Assembly (NCBI GenBank): GCA_000230935.2
Contig: AGIQ01000005.1
Span: 248,001-312,000 of the forward strand
Length of the DNA stretch: 64,000 nucleotides
From: Mycolicibacterium rhodesiae JS60
GTDB lineage: Bacteria; Actinomycetota; Actinomycetes; Mycobacteriales; Mycobacteriaceae
Direction: 5' to 3'
Position numbers and translations under genes: made by a program. Each line of letters begins with the position of its first letter. Position 1 is the stretch's first letter. Under the pieces are notes generated by a model, which saw only the letters and a list, made by a program, of their open reading frames with translations, did no database searches and had not been told where the DNA came from. Of this stretch, positions 25,923 through 34,583 are shown in pieces.

Positions 25923-26201
25923 TCATGTCGGCTGCTTCGACATGGTGTCCGCGTCGGATACGTGGCGATCGCGGCGGCCGACATCGGCGACAGCGCCCAT
26001 CGCCGCTGTGGCAGACAGCCGCCGGGCGATCAGTGAGATTTCCGGATTCAGATCTGTCACAGCCACTTTCGCGCCGCGACGAATCAGTTCGCGAGCCGTC
26101 GCTTGGCCGATACCTCCGGCGCCGCCGGTGCTCAGCGCCACCTTGCCGGCAAGGTCGTACGGCCGGCGGGGCCGATTTGCACTCTTTTGGCTGTCGGTCA
26201 T
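25923..26201 (-). pseudogene. truncated short-chain dehydrogenase (N-terminal third)
   Basis: 92 codons from ATG 26201 to a TGA at 25923. RRPYDLAGKVALSTGGAGGIG begins a normal SDR N-terminus (nucleotide motif about residues 22-30), followed by ELIRRGAKVAVTDLNPE and TAAMGAVADV. The sequence then turns into unrelated residues and stops; NNAG and the Tyr-x-x-x-Lys motif are missing. Intact relatives are about 270-290 residues, so roughly two thirds is gone, probably by a deletion that joined it to the hydrolase pair. Confidence 0.62.
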
Positions 26202-26213
26202 AATATTATGACC
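26196..26213. promoter_or_regulatory. 18-bp perfect palindrome, probable TetR operator
   Basis: GGTCATAATATTATGACC is fully self-complementary and is A+T rich in a G+C-rich chromosome. It lies 52 bases upstream of the divergent TetR gene and covers the start codon of the SDR stump (26199-26201). TetR regulators commonly repress themselves and a divergent gene through such a site. Confidence 0.62.
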
Positions 26214-26265
26214 ATAAGCTAATGGGCTATGCTGAGTCAAGGACGAACTTCGACGGAGGACATCG

Positions 26266-26859
26266 GTGGCGAGATACGACGCGACACACAAGGGCCAGAC
26301 ACGCCGCCTGATCATCGACCGCGCAGGCCAACGGCTCAAGCACGACGGAATCGACGGCTCCGGTATTGCGACGCTGATGTCGGACGCCGGGCTCACCAAC
26401 GGTGCCTTCTACGCGCACTTCCGATCGAAGAGTGACCTGGTGGCCAGCGTGGTGAGCGACCAACTGGCGACCCAGGCAGCCACAATCGCGGACCTTCCGC
26501 CCGGACATGAGGCCATCGATCAGTTCATCGGCGGCTACCTTGCCCCGGATCACCGCGATCACCCGGCGAGCGGTTGCCCGTCGGCGGCACTCCTCGACGA
26601 AATCACCCGTTGCGACGAGCAGGTCCGCGCCGCCTACACCGTGGGCGTGCAATCCATCATCGACGCAGTGGCCGCGCAGCTGTCACCGGAGGATCCGGCT
26701 GCTGCTCGGCGCACGGCTATCGGCTTGTTCACCCTTCTGGTCGGCAACCTGCAAATGGCCCGGGCGGTCAGCGAGCCGGCCCTGTCCGTCGAGGTCCTGG
26801 CCGCGGGCATCGACGCGGCGCGCCAACTTCTCACCCAGTACAACGACCAAAAATCCTGA
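26266..26859 (+). CDS. TetR-family transcriptional regulator
   Basis: 197 residues from GTG 26266. The N-terminal helix-turn-helix reads GSGIATLMSDAGLTNGAFYAHFRSKSDLVASVV (residues about 30-62), the standard TetR DNA-recognition block. The C-terminal ligand domain includes HPASGCPSAALLDEITR, similar to NemR/AcrR-type members with a conserved Cys. It is divergent from the SDR/hydrolase unit with a perfect palindrome in the gap. The deazaflavin-type oxidoreductase follows 18 bases downstream, so it probably controls both. Confidence 0.85.
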   Translation: MARYDATHKGQTRRLIIDRAGQRLKHDGIDGSGIATLMSDAGLTNGAFYAHFRSKSDLVASVVSDQLATQAATIADLPPGHEAIDQFIGGYLAPDHRDHPASGCPSAALLDEITRCDEQVRAAYTVGVQSIIDAVAAQLSPEDPAAARRTAIGLFTLLVGNLQMARAVSEPALSVEVLAAGIDAARQLLTQYNDQKS

Positions 26860-26877
26860 TCCCCCGAGAGGCACACC

Positions 26878-27363
26878 ATGGCATTGCAGAAGCCGAAGCA
26901 GCTCAATTCACGGTTCGTGCTGGTTGCCAGCCGCTTCCTGAGCCGGGCGCACACGCTCACCTACCGCATCAGCCGAGGTCGGCTCGGGGCCAACCTGCGG
27001 GTAGGCGCCGGCTTCCGCAAGCCGGCCCCGACGTTGCTGCTCGACCACGTAGGTCGAAAGTCAGGCAGACGCTTCACGACGCCGTTGGTGTACATGCGTG
27101 ACGGCGCCGACATCGTGGTCGTCGCCTCAGCGGCAGGACGTGACAAGAACCCGCAGTGGTATTACAACCTGCTTGCCCATCCGGCCACCCAGATCACGAT
27201 CGGCGCCGACCGCCACAGCGTCACGGCACATCAAGCCGACGCTGACGAACGATCGCGACTCTGGCCACACCTTGTCGATACCTATACCGATTTCGACTCC
27301 TACCAAAGTTGGACTGACCGGAAAATCCCGGTCATCGTCCTCGAGCCCCGGTCAAGTGCCTAA
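26878..27363 (+). CDS. deazaflavin (F420)-dependent nitroreductase-family protein
   Basis: 161 residues, ATG 26878, 18 bases after the TetR stop. The split-barrel FDOR-A fold of the Ddn type is recognisable: LLLDHVGRKSGRRFTTPLVYM (residues about 50-71), VVVASAAGRDKNPQWYYNLLAHPA (about 80-104). NPxWYxNL is the family hallmark for F420H2 binding. Such enzymes reduce quinones and nitroaromatics using F420H2, which mycobacteria make. Probably co-transcribed with the regulator. Confidence 0.86.
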   Translation: MALQKPKQLNSRFVLVASRFLSRAHTLTYRISRGRLGANLRVGAGFRKPAPTLLLDHVGRKSGRRFTTPLVYMRDGADIVVVASAAGRDKNPQWYYNLLAHPATQITIGADRHSVTAHQADADERSRLWPHLVDTYTDFDSYQSWTDRKIPVIVLEPRSSA

Positions 27364-27369
27364 CGGACG

Positions 27370-27744
27370 CTAGAAGCCGAGGTCGTTCAGGAACGGCAGC
27401 GGGATCGGCGTCTGCCCGTTCGCCAGGTCAGCCACGGCACGCGGGCAGAAGAACGAGACCGCCAGCCCGGTGAACATCGTGGCCGGCCCCAACGGACGAC
27501 CCAGCCGCTCGGCGACGGTGGACGCGATGTCGGCAGTGTTCTGGCTGCGATCGGCGAGCAGCGGGCAGATCGACTGCCCCAGCTCCACGGCCTGTCCCGG
27601 GTCGATCCCGGTGATGCCGGCGCTGGTCAGCGCATTCAGGAAATCGGCTGAGGTGGTGTCGGCCTGGGCGGGTGCCGCGAGCGCCATGGCGCCGGCGAAC
27701 ATCCCGGCAACGGCTACGGCGGCCGAAATCCGGCGAAACGTCAT
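27370..27744 (-). CDS. exported DUF732 protein
   Basis: 124 residues from ATG 27744. A Sec signal peptide is clear (basic MTFRRIS, hydrophobic core, cleavage near APAQA-DT, residue about 29). The mature part has DFLNALTSAGITGIDPGQAVELGQSICPLL and a second Cys in SFFCPRAV, the two-cysteine pattern of mycobacterial DUF732 proteins. Small secreted or cell-wall protein of unknown function. Ends six bases from the convergent oxidoreductase stop. Confidence 0.78.
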   Translation of the reverse strand: MTFRRISAAVAVAGMFAGAMALAAPAQADTTSADFLNALTSAGITGIDPGQAVELGQSICPLLADRSQNTADIASTVAERLGRPLGPATMFTGLAVSFFCPRAVADLANGQTPIPLPFLNDLGF

Positions 27745-27844
27745 GCTGTAAGCATCGCCGACAGGTATCCCCCTGTTACCCGCGGGTGCCACCCGATACC
27801 CTAGGTCCCATTAAACACGCGTCGAACAACTCGAAGGAGCGTTC

Positions 27845-28675
27845 ATGCAAGGGTTTGCCGGGAAGGTAGCGGTGGTCACCGGAGCCGGGTCGGGCATCGG
27901 CCAGGCGTTGGCGATCGAGCTGGGGCGCTCAGGCGCCAAGCTCGCCATCAGCGATATCGATACCGAGGGATTGGCGGTGACCGAGGAGCGCCTCAAGGCG
28001 ATCGGCGTCGAGGTGAAGGCCGACCGGCTCAACGTCACCGAGCGGGAGGCCTTCCAGGCGTACGCCGACGGAGTCAAGGCGCATTTCGGCAAGGTCAACC
28101 AGATCTACAACAACGCCGGGATCGCCTACTCCGGCGATGTCGAGATCACCCAGTTCAAAGACATCGAGCGGATCATGGACGTCGACTTCTGGGGCGTCGT
28201 CAACGGCACCAAGGTGTTCCTGCCGTACCTGATCGAGTCCGGCGACGGCCACGTCGTCAACGTCTCCAGCTTGTTCGGAATCTTCTCGGTGCCCGGCCAG
28301 GCCGCCTACAACGCGGCCAAGTTCGCCGTGCGCGGGTTCACCGAGGCGCTGCGCCAGGAGATGGTCCTGGCCAAGCACCCGGTCAAGGTGACCACCGTGC
28401 ACCCCGGCGGCATCAAGACCGCCATCGCGCGCAATTCCACCGTGGCCGAAGGACTCGACCAGGCCGAGATGGCGAAGGCATTCGACAAGAAGCTGGCCCG
28501 CACGACACCGGAGCGCGCCGCCCAGATCATTCTCGACGCCGTCCGCAAGAACAAGGCGCGGGTGCTGGTCGGCGCCGACGCCAAGATTCTCGACGTGATC
28601 GTGCGCATCACCGGATCGGGCTACCAGCAGCTGTTCTCCACGGTGCTGCCCAAGCTCACCCCGCCGATGCGCTGA
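27845..28675 (+). CDS. short-chain dehydrogenase (Rv1245c-like)
   Basis: 276 residues, ATG 27845 with GAAGGAG at 27834-27840. SDR motifs: TGAGSGIGQALA (about 12-23), NNAGIAYSG (about 89), VNVSSLFG with the catalytic Ser (about 140), YNAAK (about 156-160). The C-terminal region VLVGADAKILDVIVRITGSGYQQLF matches the mycobacterial SDR found beside lpqZ. Likely acts on a lipid or steroid-like alcohol. Its stop is five bases from the convergent lpqZ stop. Confidence 0.88.
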   Translation: MQGFAGKVAVVTGAGSGIGQALAIELGRSGAKLAISDIDTEGLAVTEERLKAIGVEVKADRLNVTEREAFQAYADGVKAHFGKVNQIYNNAGIAYSGDVEITQFKDIERIMDVDFWGVVNGTKVFLPYLIESGDGHVVNVSSLFGIFSVPGQAAYNAAKFAVRGFTEALRQEMVLAKHPVKVTTVHPGGIKTAIARNSTVAEGLDQAEMAKAFDKKLARTTPERAAQIILDAVRKNKARVLVGADAKILDVIVRITGSGYQQLFSTVLPKLTPPMR

Positions 28676-28680
28676 ATTCG

Positions 28681-29532
28681 CTAGCGGCCCAACGGGTGTG
28701 CCGAAAGCCACTCCTCAGCCACCGATCGCGGATCCCGGCCCTCGGCAACGTGTTGGCGCATGTCGACCAGGGAGCCGGTGTCCAGCACGCCGGCGAGTTC
28801 GTTGATCGCGCGGGCTTGCTGTTGGTCGAGTTCGTTGCGCCGATAGAGCGGCACGATGTTCTCCGCCATCACCAGCGGGGGCTTGCGATCGGCGAGTACG
28901 ACGAATTCGCCCGGTATGCCGATGTTTGCAGTGCTTGTCCACCCGGCGGTGATGTCCCCAGCCCGCAGCGCCTCGAACATCGTTTTCTGGTCCGGGAATT
29001 CGCGCACCGGGGGCAACGTACAACTACCCACCGTGGTCGGTAGTCCTCGGACGTGCGCAACGGCGCCGACGCGCAGCCCGGCGCAGTGACTGACCAGCGC
29101 GGTCAGGTCCCGGCTCCCCCACGCCGTAGCGGTCGCATCCGTGACGACAAGAGCCGGCTTGTCCTCGGCCGAGGTGGTGTAGTCACCGGCGGCGACCCCT
29201 TCCGGCAGGACGCCGACCATCGCGCGGTACACCTGCGAATCCGACCGCACCGTCGTACCGGGGGAGAACGTCTGCAGCAGCCTGCCGGTGAATCCCGGTA
29301 CCACACTGACGGTTCCGGAATCCAGCTCCACCAGCGGGTGGTCGACGATCTCCACGTGCGCCGCGCTGCCGTACGAGCGCAAAGCCGCGGCGTACAAGTT
29401 GGCCAGCAGCCTCATCTCGGGGTCGGCCGTCGTACCGACCGCCAGCGACGGACCCGGCGATGGCGATCCGCACGCCACGACCACGAGAGCCAGCAGTCCC
29501 AGCACCAGCCGGCGAAAAATCGTCGGCCTCAC
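28681..29532 (-). CDS. lpqZ: substrate-binding lipoprotein LpqZ (glycine-betaine/OpuAC type)
   Basis: 283 residues. Type II signal peptide: basic start, hydrophobic LVLGLLALVVVACGSP with the lipobox VVAC (Cys about 21). The mature part follows the OpuAC periplasmic-binding fold (VGTTADPEMRLLANLYAAALRSYG; VVPGFTGRLLQTF; FEALRAGDITAGWTSTANIG). This family binds quaternary amines or related osmolytes for ABC importers, but no permease or ATPase gene is adjacent, as with Rv1244 in M. tuberculosis. It starts 11 bases after the malic enzyme stop and is probably its operon partner. Confidence 0.85.
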   Translation of the reverse strand: MRPTIFRRLVLGLLALVVVACGSPSPGPSLAVGTTADPEMRLLANLYAAALRSYGSAAHVEIVDHPLVELDSGTVSVVPGFTGRLLQTFSPGTTVRSDSQVYRAMVGVLPEGVAAGDYTTSAEDKPALVVTDATATAWGSRDLTALVSHCAGLRVGAVAHVRGLPTTVGSCTLPPVREFPDQKTMFEALRAGDITAGWTSTANIGIPGEFVVLADRKPPLVMAENIVPLYRRNELDQQQARAINELAGVLDTGSLVDMRQHVAEGRDPRSVAEEWLSAHPLGR

Positions 29533-29543
29533 GAGCTTTCGCC

Positions 29544-30713
29544 CTAGGATTCGACTGCCGCGGCCACTGCCGCAGCCACCGCAGGCCCGACCCGGGTATC
29601 CAGCGGACTCGGCACGATGTGATCGGCCGCCAGATCGTCCCCGACGACGGAGAAAATCGCCTCTGCCGCTGCGACTTTCATCTTCTCGGTGATTCGCCGC
29701 GCGCCGGCGTCGAGTGCACCGCGGAACACCCCGGGGAACGCCAGAACATTGTTGATCTGGTTGGGAAAGTCGCTGCGGCCCGTCGCCACGATCGCGGCAT
29801 GCTTGCGTGCCGCATCCGGGTGGATCTCGGGATCGGGGTTGGACATCGCGAACACGATGCCGCCCGGCGTCATCGTCGCGATCAACTCCTCGGGGACCAG
29901 CCCTGCCGAGACCCCCATGAAGACGTCTGCGCCGTTGAGCGCCTCGGCGATCCCACCGGTGAGCCCCCGGGGGTTGGTCCGGGTAGCCAGCTCGGCCTTG
30001 ACCGAGTTCATGTCGTCGCGGCCGGTGTGCAAGATGCCCTGGCTGTCCAGCACCACGATGTCAGTGATACCGGCCGCCAGCAGGATGTTCGTGCACGCGA
30101 CCCCGGCGGCACCGGCACCGGACATGACCACCTTCAGCGAGTGCATGTCGCGACCGAGGACCTTGGTGGCGCCCAACAACGCGGCGAGCACGACGATCGC
30201 GGTGCCGTGCTGGTCGTCATGCATGACCGGGCAGTCCAGTGCCTCGATCAGGCGCCGCTCGATCTCGAAGCAACGAGGCGCGGAGATGTCCTCGAGGTTG
30301 ACCGCACCGAACGTCGGGCGCAGTCGGATGATCGTCTCGACGATCTCGTCGGGGTCCTTGGTGTCCAGCACGATCGGGATCGAGTCCAGGCCGCCGAACG
30401 TCTTGAACAGCGCGGACTTCCCCTCCATCACCGGCAGCGACGCCGAGGGACCGATGTCGCCGAGGCCGAGAACAGCGGTGCCGTCGCTGATCACCGCGAC
30501 CAGTCGATTGGCCCAGGTGTAGCGCGCGGCCAGGGTGTGATCAGCGGCGATCGCGCGGCTGACCTGGGCTACGCCCGGTGTGTAGGCGATCGACAGCGCA
30601 CGCTGGGTGTCCAGCGGCGCCTTGAGCTCGACGGACAGCTTCCCGCCCACGTGCGCGGCGAAGATCTCTTCATCGTCGATGACGACGCGGGGGGTACTCA
30701 CCATTTCGGACAC
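29544..30713 (-). CDS. NAD(P)-dependent malic enzyme
   Basis: 389 residues from GTG 30713; an ATG at 30704 is an alternative. Short bacterial malic enzyme: SIAYTPGVAQVSRAI (residues about 45), the catalytic/metal block FGAVNLEDISAPRCFEIE (about 135-152), PVMHDDQHGTAIVVLA (about 162), Rossmann VVMSGAGAAGVACTNILL (about 192-210), and FAMSNPDPEI. It oxidatively decarboxylates malate to pyruvate. It lacks the C-terminal phosphotransacetylase domain of MaeB enzymes. In M. tuberculosis the mdh gene (Rv1240) lies at about this position. Confidence 0.9.
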   Translation of the reverse strand: MSEMVSTPRVVIDDEEIFAAHVGGKLSVELKAPLDTQRALSIAYTPGVAQVSRAIAADHTLAARYTWANRLVAVISDGTAVLGLGDIGPSASLPVMEGKSALFKTFGGLDSIPIVLDTKDPDEIVETIIRLRPTFGAVNLEDISAPRCFEIERRLIEALDCPVMHDDQHGTAIVVLAALLGATKVLGRDMHSLKVVMSGAGAAGVACTNILLAAGITDIVVLDSQGILHTGRDDMNSVKAELATRTNPRGLTGGIAEALNGADVFMGVSAGLVPEELIATMTPGGIVFAMSNPDPEIHPDAARKHAAIVATGRSDFPNQINNVLAFPGVFRGALDAGARRITEKMKVAAAEAIFSVVGDDLAADHIVPSPLDTRVGPAVAAAVAAAVES

Positions 30714-30850
30714 GGCGTCAGGGTACTCGCCCCCGAAACCTCACTGAGCGGGGTTCCCCCGCAGTGAAGTACGCCAGGCAAGCTACCGGCGCGTAGCATT
30801 TCCACTCGGGCCCATCGGGCCACACCCGCCGCGTGAGGGGAGGTCGCACC

Positions 30851-31960
30851 ATGCCGTCGTTCCGCCCTTTGCCACCGTCGCTACTCGGTCCCGGCCGATC
30901 CAGCACTTCCCCCACTGAGGTCGACGCCAAACGCATTCATGTGCCCGTCGCCCGGGCGATGGTCGACTGTGCGATCTACCTCGACGGGGAACGACTGCCG
31001 GGCAAGTACACCCATGCCGCGGCACTGGCCAAGGTTCACGAGCTGTGCGCCGAGGGGCGCAAGGCCTTCGTCTGGCTGGGGTTGCATGAGCCCGACGAGC
31101 ATCAGATGGAGTCGGTGGCCCACACCTTCAATCTGCATCCGATCGCGGTCGAAGATGCCGTGCACGCCCACCAGCGACCCAAGGTGGAGCGCTATGACGA
31201 CGCGCTGTTCCTGATCGTGAAGACGGTGAAGTACGTGCCGCACGAATCGGTGGCGCAGGCCCGCCAGATCGTCGAGACCGGCGAGATCATGGTGTTCGTC
31301 GGAGCCGACTACGTGGTCACCGTCCGGCACGGCGACCACACCGGCCTGGCCGGCCTCCGTCATCACCTGGAAGCTGAACGCGTCCAACTCGCGCTGGGCC
31401 CGTACGCCGTGATGCACGCCATCGCCGAGCATGTCGTCGAGAGCTACCTCGATGTCGCACGCCTGATCGAATGCGATATCGACACCATCGAGGAGGAGAC
31501 CTTCTCCCCCGACCTCAAGACCGATATCGCGCAGATCTACATGCTCAAGCGCGAGGTCGTCGAGATGCGCCGCGCCGTAGGCCCTTTGACGGCCGCGCTG
31601 CAGAAGGTCACCAGCGAGCACAAAGACCTGATGACCAAGGAAGTGCTGCGCTACATGCGCGACGTACTCAGCTTGCAGAGCCAAGCCGGTGACCAGATCT
31701 CGAGCTACGACGAGTTGCTCAGCTCCCTGGTACAGGCCGAGCTCGCCAAAGTGGGCATGCAACAAAACCTCGACATGCGCAAGATCTCGGCGTGGGTGGC
31801 GATCGCGGCGGTACCGACGATGATCGCCGGCATCTACGGCATGAACTTCGAGCACATGCCGGAGCTGTCCTGGACCTACGGCTACCCGGCCGTGCTGGGA
31901 CTGATGGCGACCGTCTGCGGGTTTTTGTACCTGACGTTCCGCCGCAACCACTGGCTCTGA
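30851..31960 (+). CDS. corA: CorA magnesium/cobalt transporter
   Basis: 369 residues from ATG 30851, placed by GAGGGGAGG just upstream. The long cytoplasmic N-terminal domain is followed by two C-terminal membrane helices. The signature GMN loop is in GIYGMNFEHMPEL near residue 332, after helix ISAWVAIAAVPTMIAG. Pentameric passive channel for Mg2+ (Co2+, Ni2+). Matches Rv1239c in position beside the trehalose importer. Divergent from the malic enzyme and convergent with the SUFU gene (6-bp gap). Confidence 0.94.
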   Translation: MPSFRPLPPSLLGPGRSSTSPTEVDAKRIHVPVARAMVDCAIYLDGERLPGKYTHAAALAKVHELCAEGRKAFVWLGLHEPDEHQMESVAHTFNLHPIAVEDAVHAHQRPKVERYDDALFLIVKTVKYVPHESVAQARQIVETGEIMVFVGADYVVTVRHGDHTGLAGLRHHLEAERVQLALGPYAVMHAIAEHVVESYLDVARLIECDIDTIEEETFSPDLKTDIAQIYMLKREVVEMRRAVGPLTAALQKVTSEHKDLMTKEVLRYMRDVLSLQSQAGDQISSYDELLSSLVQAELAKVGMQQNLDMRKISAWVAIAAVPTMIAGIYGMNFEHMPELSWTYGYPAVLGLMATVCGFLYLTFRRNHWL

Positions 31961-31966
31961 GCGGCC

Positions 31967-32563
31967 TCAACCCGGCTGGGCCGCACGCCGGTTCGGCTCC
32001 AACACGTCGACACCGTCGTCGAGCCAGGCCTGCCGCATGGCCTGGGCACCTTTGAGCCGCACCCAAGCCGCCTCGGTCTGCGTCACGGGTATTGCGGCCA
32101 GGAAGCGCACCGGGTCCCGCGGCGCTTCCAGAGGCAGGTCTTCGATGGCCGAATCACCAAGCAGCACAGCGGTGAACGCGGCACCCTCCCACAACGGCGC
32201 GGACAGGTCGATCAGCGCGTCGGCGACCAGCACCACGCCTTCGACGGCCGGTGTCGCCGCCACCACCGCAAGGCTGCGCGCCAGCCCAGGAGTGGGGGTG
32301 GTGGCGCGCAGCGTGAGCACCACCTCGGCCCTCGGGCCACGCAGCGGGTCAGCGACACCGGACGCCGCCTCGGTCATCGGGTGCCGTGAACACCCAAGCG
32401 TCACATAATGAGCCACGCCGCCGCGGTCCGGCCCGAACCGCAACACCTCGATGAGTTCGAGTCCCAGGAACGTGACGCTGGCCGAGTCCGGCTCGGCGTC
32501 GATGCCTGACCGGGTGAAGTGGCCGCGCACGTGTGCGCGGACCTGATCGGTGGGTTGGCTCAC
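31967..32563 (-). CDS. suppressor-of-fused (SUFU) domain protein
   Basis: 198 residues from GTG 32563, which follows the sugC stop TAA with no gap. The protein starts with a short helix, then LGLELIEVLRFGPDRGGVAHYVTLGCSRHPM (residues about 33-64) and a bacterial SUFU-like core (PRAEVVLTLRATT; VEGVVLVADALIDLSAPLW; FLAAIPVTQTEAAWVRLKG). Bacterial SUFU proteins occur as regulators and as toxin-immunity proteins; here neither partner is visible. Gene fusion to the end of the sugar-importer operon suggests co-expression with it. Confidence 0.7.
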   Translation of the reverse strand: MSQPTDQVRAHVRGHFTRSGIDAEPDSASVTFLGLELIEVLRFGPDRGGVAHYVTLGCSRHPMTEAASGVADPLRGPRAEVVLTLRATTPTPGLARSLAVVAATPAVEGVVLVADALIDLSAPLWEGAAFTAVLLGDSAIEDLPLEAPRDPVRFLAAIPVTQTEAAWVRLKGAQAMRQAWLDDGVDVLEPNRRAAQPG

Positions 32564-33736
32564 TTAGGCCGGCGGCGGGATCGTGAGATTCACGCCGGTG
32601 TCGGCATCGAAGATCTGCACCTTGGTGGTGTCGAACGCCAGCTCGATGGTCTGGCCGAGCGTCGCCGTGGACTCCGCGGAAAGCCGTGCCACGAACTCGT
32701 TCTCACCAGCGCCGGAATCCGCGGCCAGCTCGGCCAGCTGGGCCGACTTCGCACCGTCACCCGAGGTCGCGAAGTACACGTACTTGTCGGCGCCCAGCGA
32801 TTCGACCAGATCGACCTTGACCTCGAAGGTCAGCGCGCGGATGCGCTCATAGGCATCGAGCAGCGCGGCGTCCTCGAAGTGTTCGGGCCGGACGCCGACG
32901 ATGACGTTGGCGGGCTTGGGATGCCGGCCCACCACATCGGCGACCTCCTGGCTCAGCGTCACCTCGCCGAACGGCAGACGCAAGCCCATCTCAGACAGCG
33001 TCGCCGGGAAGAAGTTCATCGCCGGTGACCCGATGAAGCCGGCCACGAACAGGTTCGCCGGCCGCTCGTAAAGCTCTGCGGGAGTGCCGATCTGCTGTGC
33101 CTCGCCGGCACGTAACACCACGACCCGGTCGCCGAGCGTCATCGCCTCGGTCTGATCGTGCGTGACGTACACGGTGGTGGTGCCGAGCCGGTTCTGCAAT
33201 CGGGCGATCTCGCCGCGCATCTGAACGCGTAGCTTGGCATCCAAGTTCGACAACGGCTCGTCCATCAGGAACGCCTTGGGCTGGCGTACGATCGCACGGC
33301 CCATCGCCACCCGCTGCCGCTGCCCGCCGGACAACTGTGCGGGCTTGCGGTCCAAGAGTTCGGACAGATCAAGGATTTTCGCCGTTTCCTCGACCTTCTG
33401 CGCGATCTCCGCCTTGTTCATCTTGGCCAGCGTCAGCGGGAACGCGATGTTCTGCCGAACAGTCATGTGCGGGTAGAGCGCGTAGGACTGGAAGACCATC
33501 GCGATGTCGCGATCACGGGGCGCCTTCTCGTTGACCCGGCTGCCGCCGATGCGCAACTCCCCTGAGCTGATGTCCTCCAGCCCGGCGATCATGTTGAGCG
33601 TGGTCGACTTGCCGCAGCCGGACGGGCCGACCAGGATGACGAACTCGCCGTCGGCGATCGTCAGGCTGAGGTCCTTCACGGCGACTGCGCCGTCCGGATA
33701 ACTCTTGGTGACTTGGTCCAGGACTATCTCGGCCAT
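32564..33736 (-). CDS. sugC: trehalose importer ATPase SugC
   Basis: 390 residues. ABC ATPase of the MalK/UgpC class: Walker A GPSGCGKST (about 37-45), Q-loop MVFQSYALYPH, signature LSGGQRQRVAMGRA (about 134), Walker B FLMDEPLSNLDAK, H-loop YVTHDQTEA. The regulatory OB-fold tail (about 240-390) contains VIVGVRPEHF. Energises LpqY-SugAB uptake of trehalose released during mycolyl transfer, a recycling route known in mycobacteria. Separated from sugB by 10 bases. Confidence 0.95.
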   Translation of the reverse strand: MAEIVLDQVTKSYPDGAVAVKDLSLTIADGEFVILVGPSGCGKSTTLNMIAGLEDISSGELRIGGSRVNEKAPRDRDIAMVFQSYALYPHMTVRQNIAFPLTLAKMNKAEIAQKVEETAKILDLSELLDRKPAQLSGGQRQRVAMGRAIVRQPKAFLMDEPLSNLDAKLRVQMRGEIARLQNRLGTTTVYVTHDQTEAMTLGDRVVVLRAGEAQQIGTPAELYERPANLFVAGFIGSPAMNFFPATLSEMGLRLPFGEVTLSQEVADVVGRHPKPANVIVGVRPEHFEDAALLDAYERIRALTFEVKVDLVESLGADKYVYFATSGDGAKSAQLAELAADSGAGENEFVARLSAESTATLGQTIELAFDTTKVQIFDADTGVNLTIPPPA

Positions 33737-33746
33737 CGAAACCTCG

Positions 33747-34583
33747 CTACCCCTTCACCGCGCCGGAGGTCAGCCCGGCGACGATCCGTCGTTGGAAGAT
33801 GAGAACGAACACGATGATCGGCACCGTGATGACCATCGCGCCCGCGGCGATAGAGCCGGTCGGCTCCTCGAATTGTGAACTGCCGGTGAAGTTCGCGATG
33901 GCCACCGGCGCGGTGATTGCGGCATCGGTGGCGGTCAGCGACAGCGCCAGCAGCAGGTCGTTCCAGGCGAAGATGAACACCAGGATGGCGGCGGTCACGA
34001 TGCCCGGCGCGGCCAGCGGCGCGATCACCCGCCGAAACGCCTGCGCCGGGGTGGCGCCGTCCATCTTGGCGGCCTTCTCCAAATCCCAGGGGATTTCCCG
34101 GAAGAACGCCGACAGCGTGTAGATCGCCAGCGGCAGTGCGAACGTGATGTACGGAATGATCAACCCTGGCCAGGTGTCGAACAATCCGAGCCGGCGTTCG
34201 ATGTTGAACAGCGGTGTCACCAGCGATATCTGGGGGAACATCGCGATCAGCAGCGCCGCACCGATGAGTGCCTTCTTGCCCCTGAACTCCAGCCGGGCCA
34301 CGGCGTAGGCCGCCATCCCGCCGATGACCACCGCGATCACGGTGGTGATCAGCCCGATACCGATCGAGTTGATCAGCGCGGAGCTGAACGCGTCGCCGCT
34401 GAAGATGCCCTTGTAGTTGTCGAAGGTGATCTGCGACGGAATCAACTTGCCGTCCTTGACGGTTGACGTCGGCTTCAAGGACAGACTCAGGATCCACAAC
34501 ACCGGGAACAGCGCATAGATCACCACGACGGCGTCGATGACGATCCAGCTCGCCGCGCGCCGGGCGCCAACCCGCTCAGACAT
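33747..34583 (-). CDS. sugB: trehalose importer permease SugB
   Basis: 278 residues from ATG 34583, whose A is also the last base of the sugA stop (TGATG). Six membrane helices; the EAA-type coupling loop is LEKAAKMDGATPAQAFRRVIAPLAAPG near residue 185. It belongs to the MalG subfamily of sugar ABC permeases. Forms the membrane channel with SugA. Confidence 0.95.
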   Translation of the reverse strand: MSERVGARRAASWIVIDAVVVIYALFPVLWILSLSLKPTSTVKDGKLIPSQITFDNYKGIFSGDAFSSALINSIGIGLITTVIAVVIGGMAAYAVARLEFRGKKALIGAALLIAMFPQISLVTPLFNIERRLGLFDTWPGLIIPYITFALPLAIYTLSAFFREIPWDLEKAAKMDGATPAQAFRRVIAPLAAPGIVTAAILVFIFAWNDLLLALSLTATDAAITAPVAIANFTGSSQFEEPTGSIAAGAMVITVPIIVFVLIFQRRIVAGLTSGAVKG

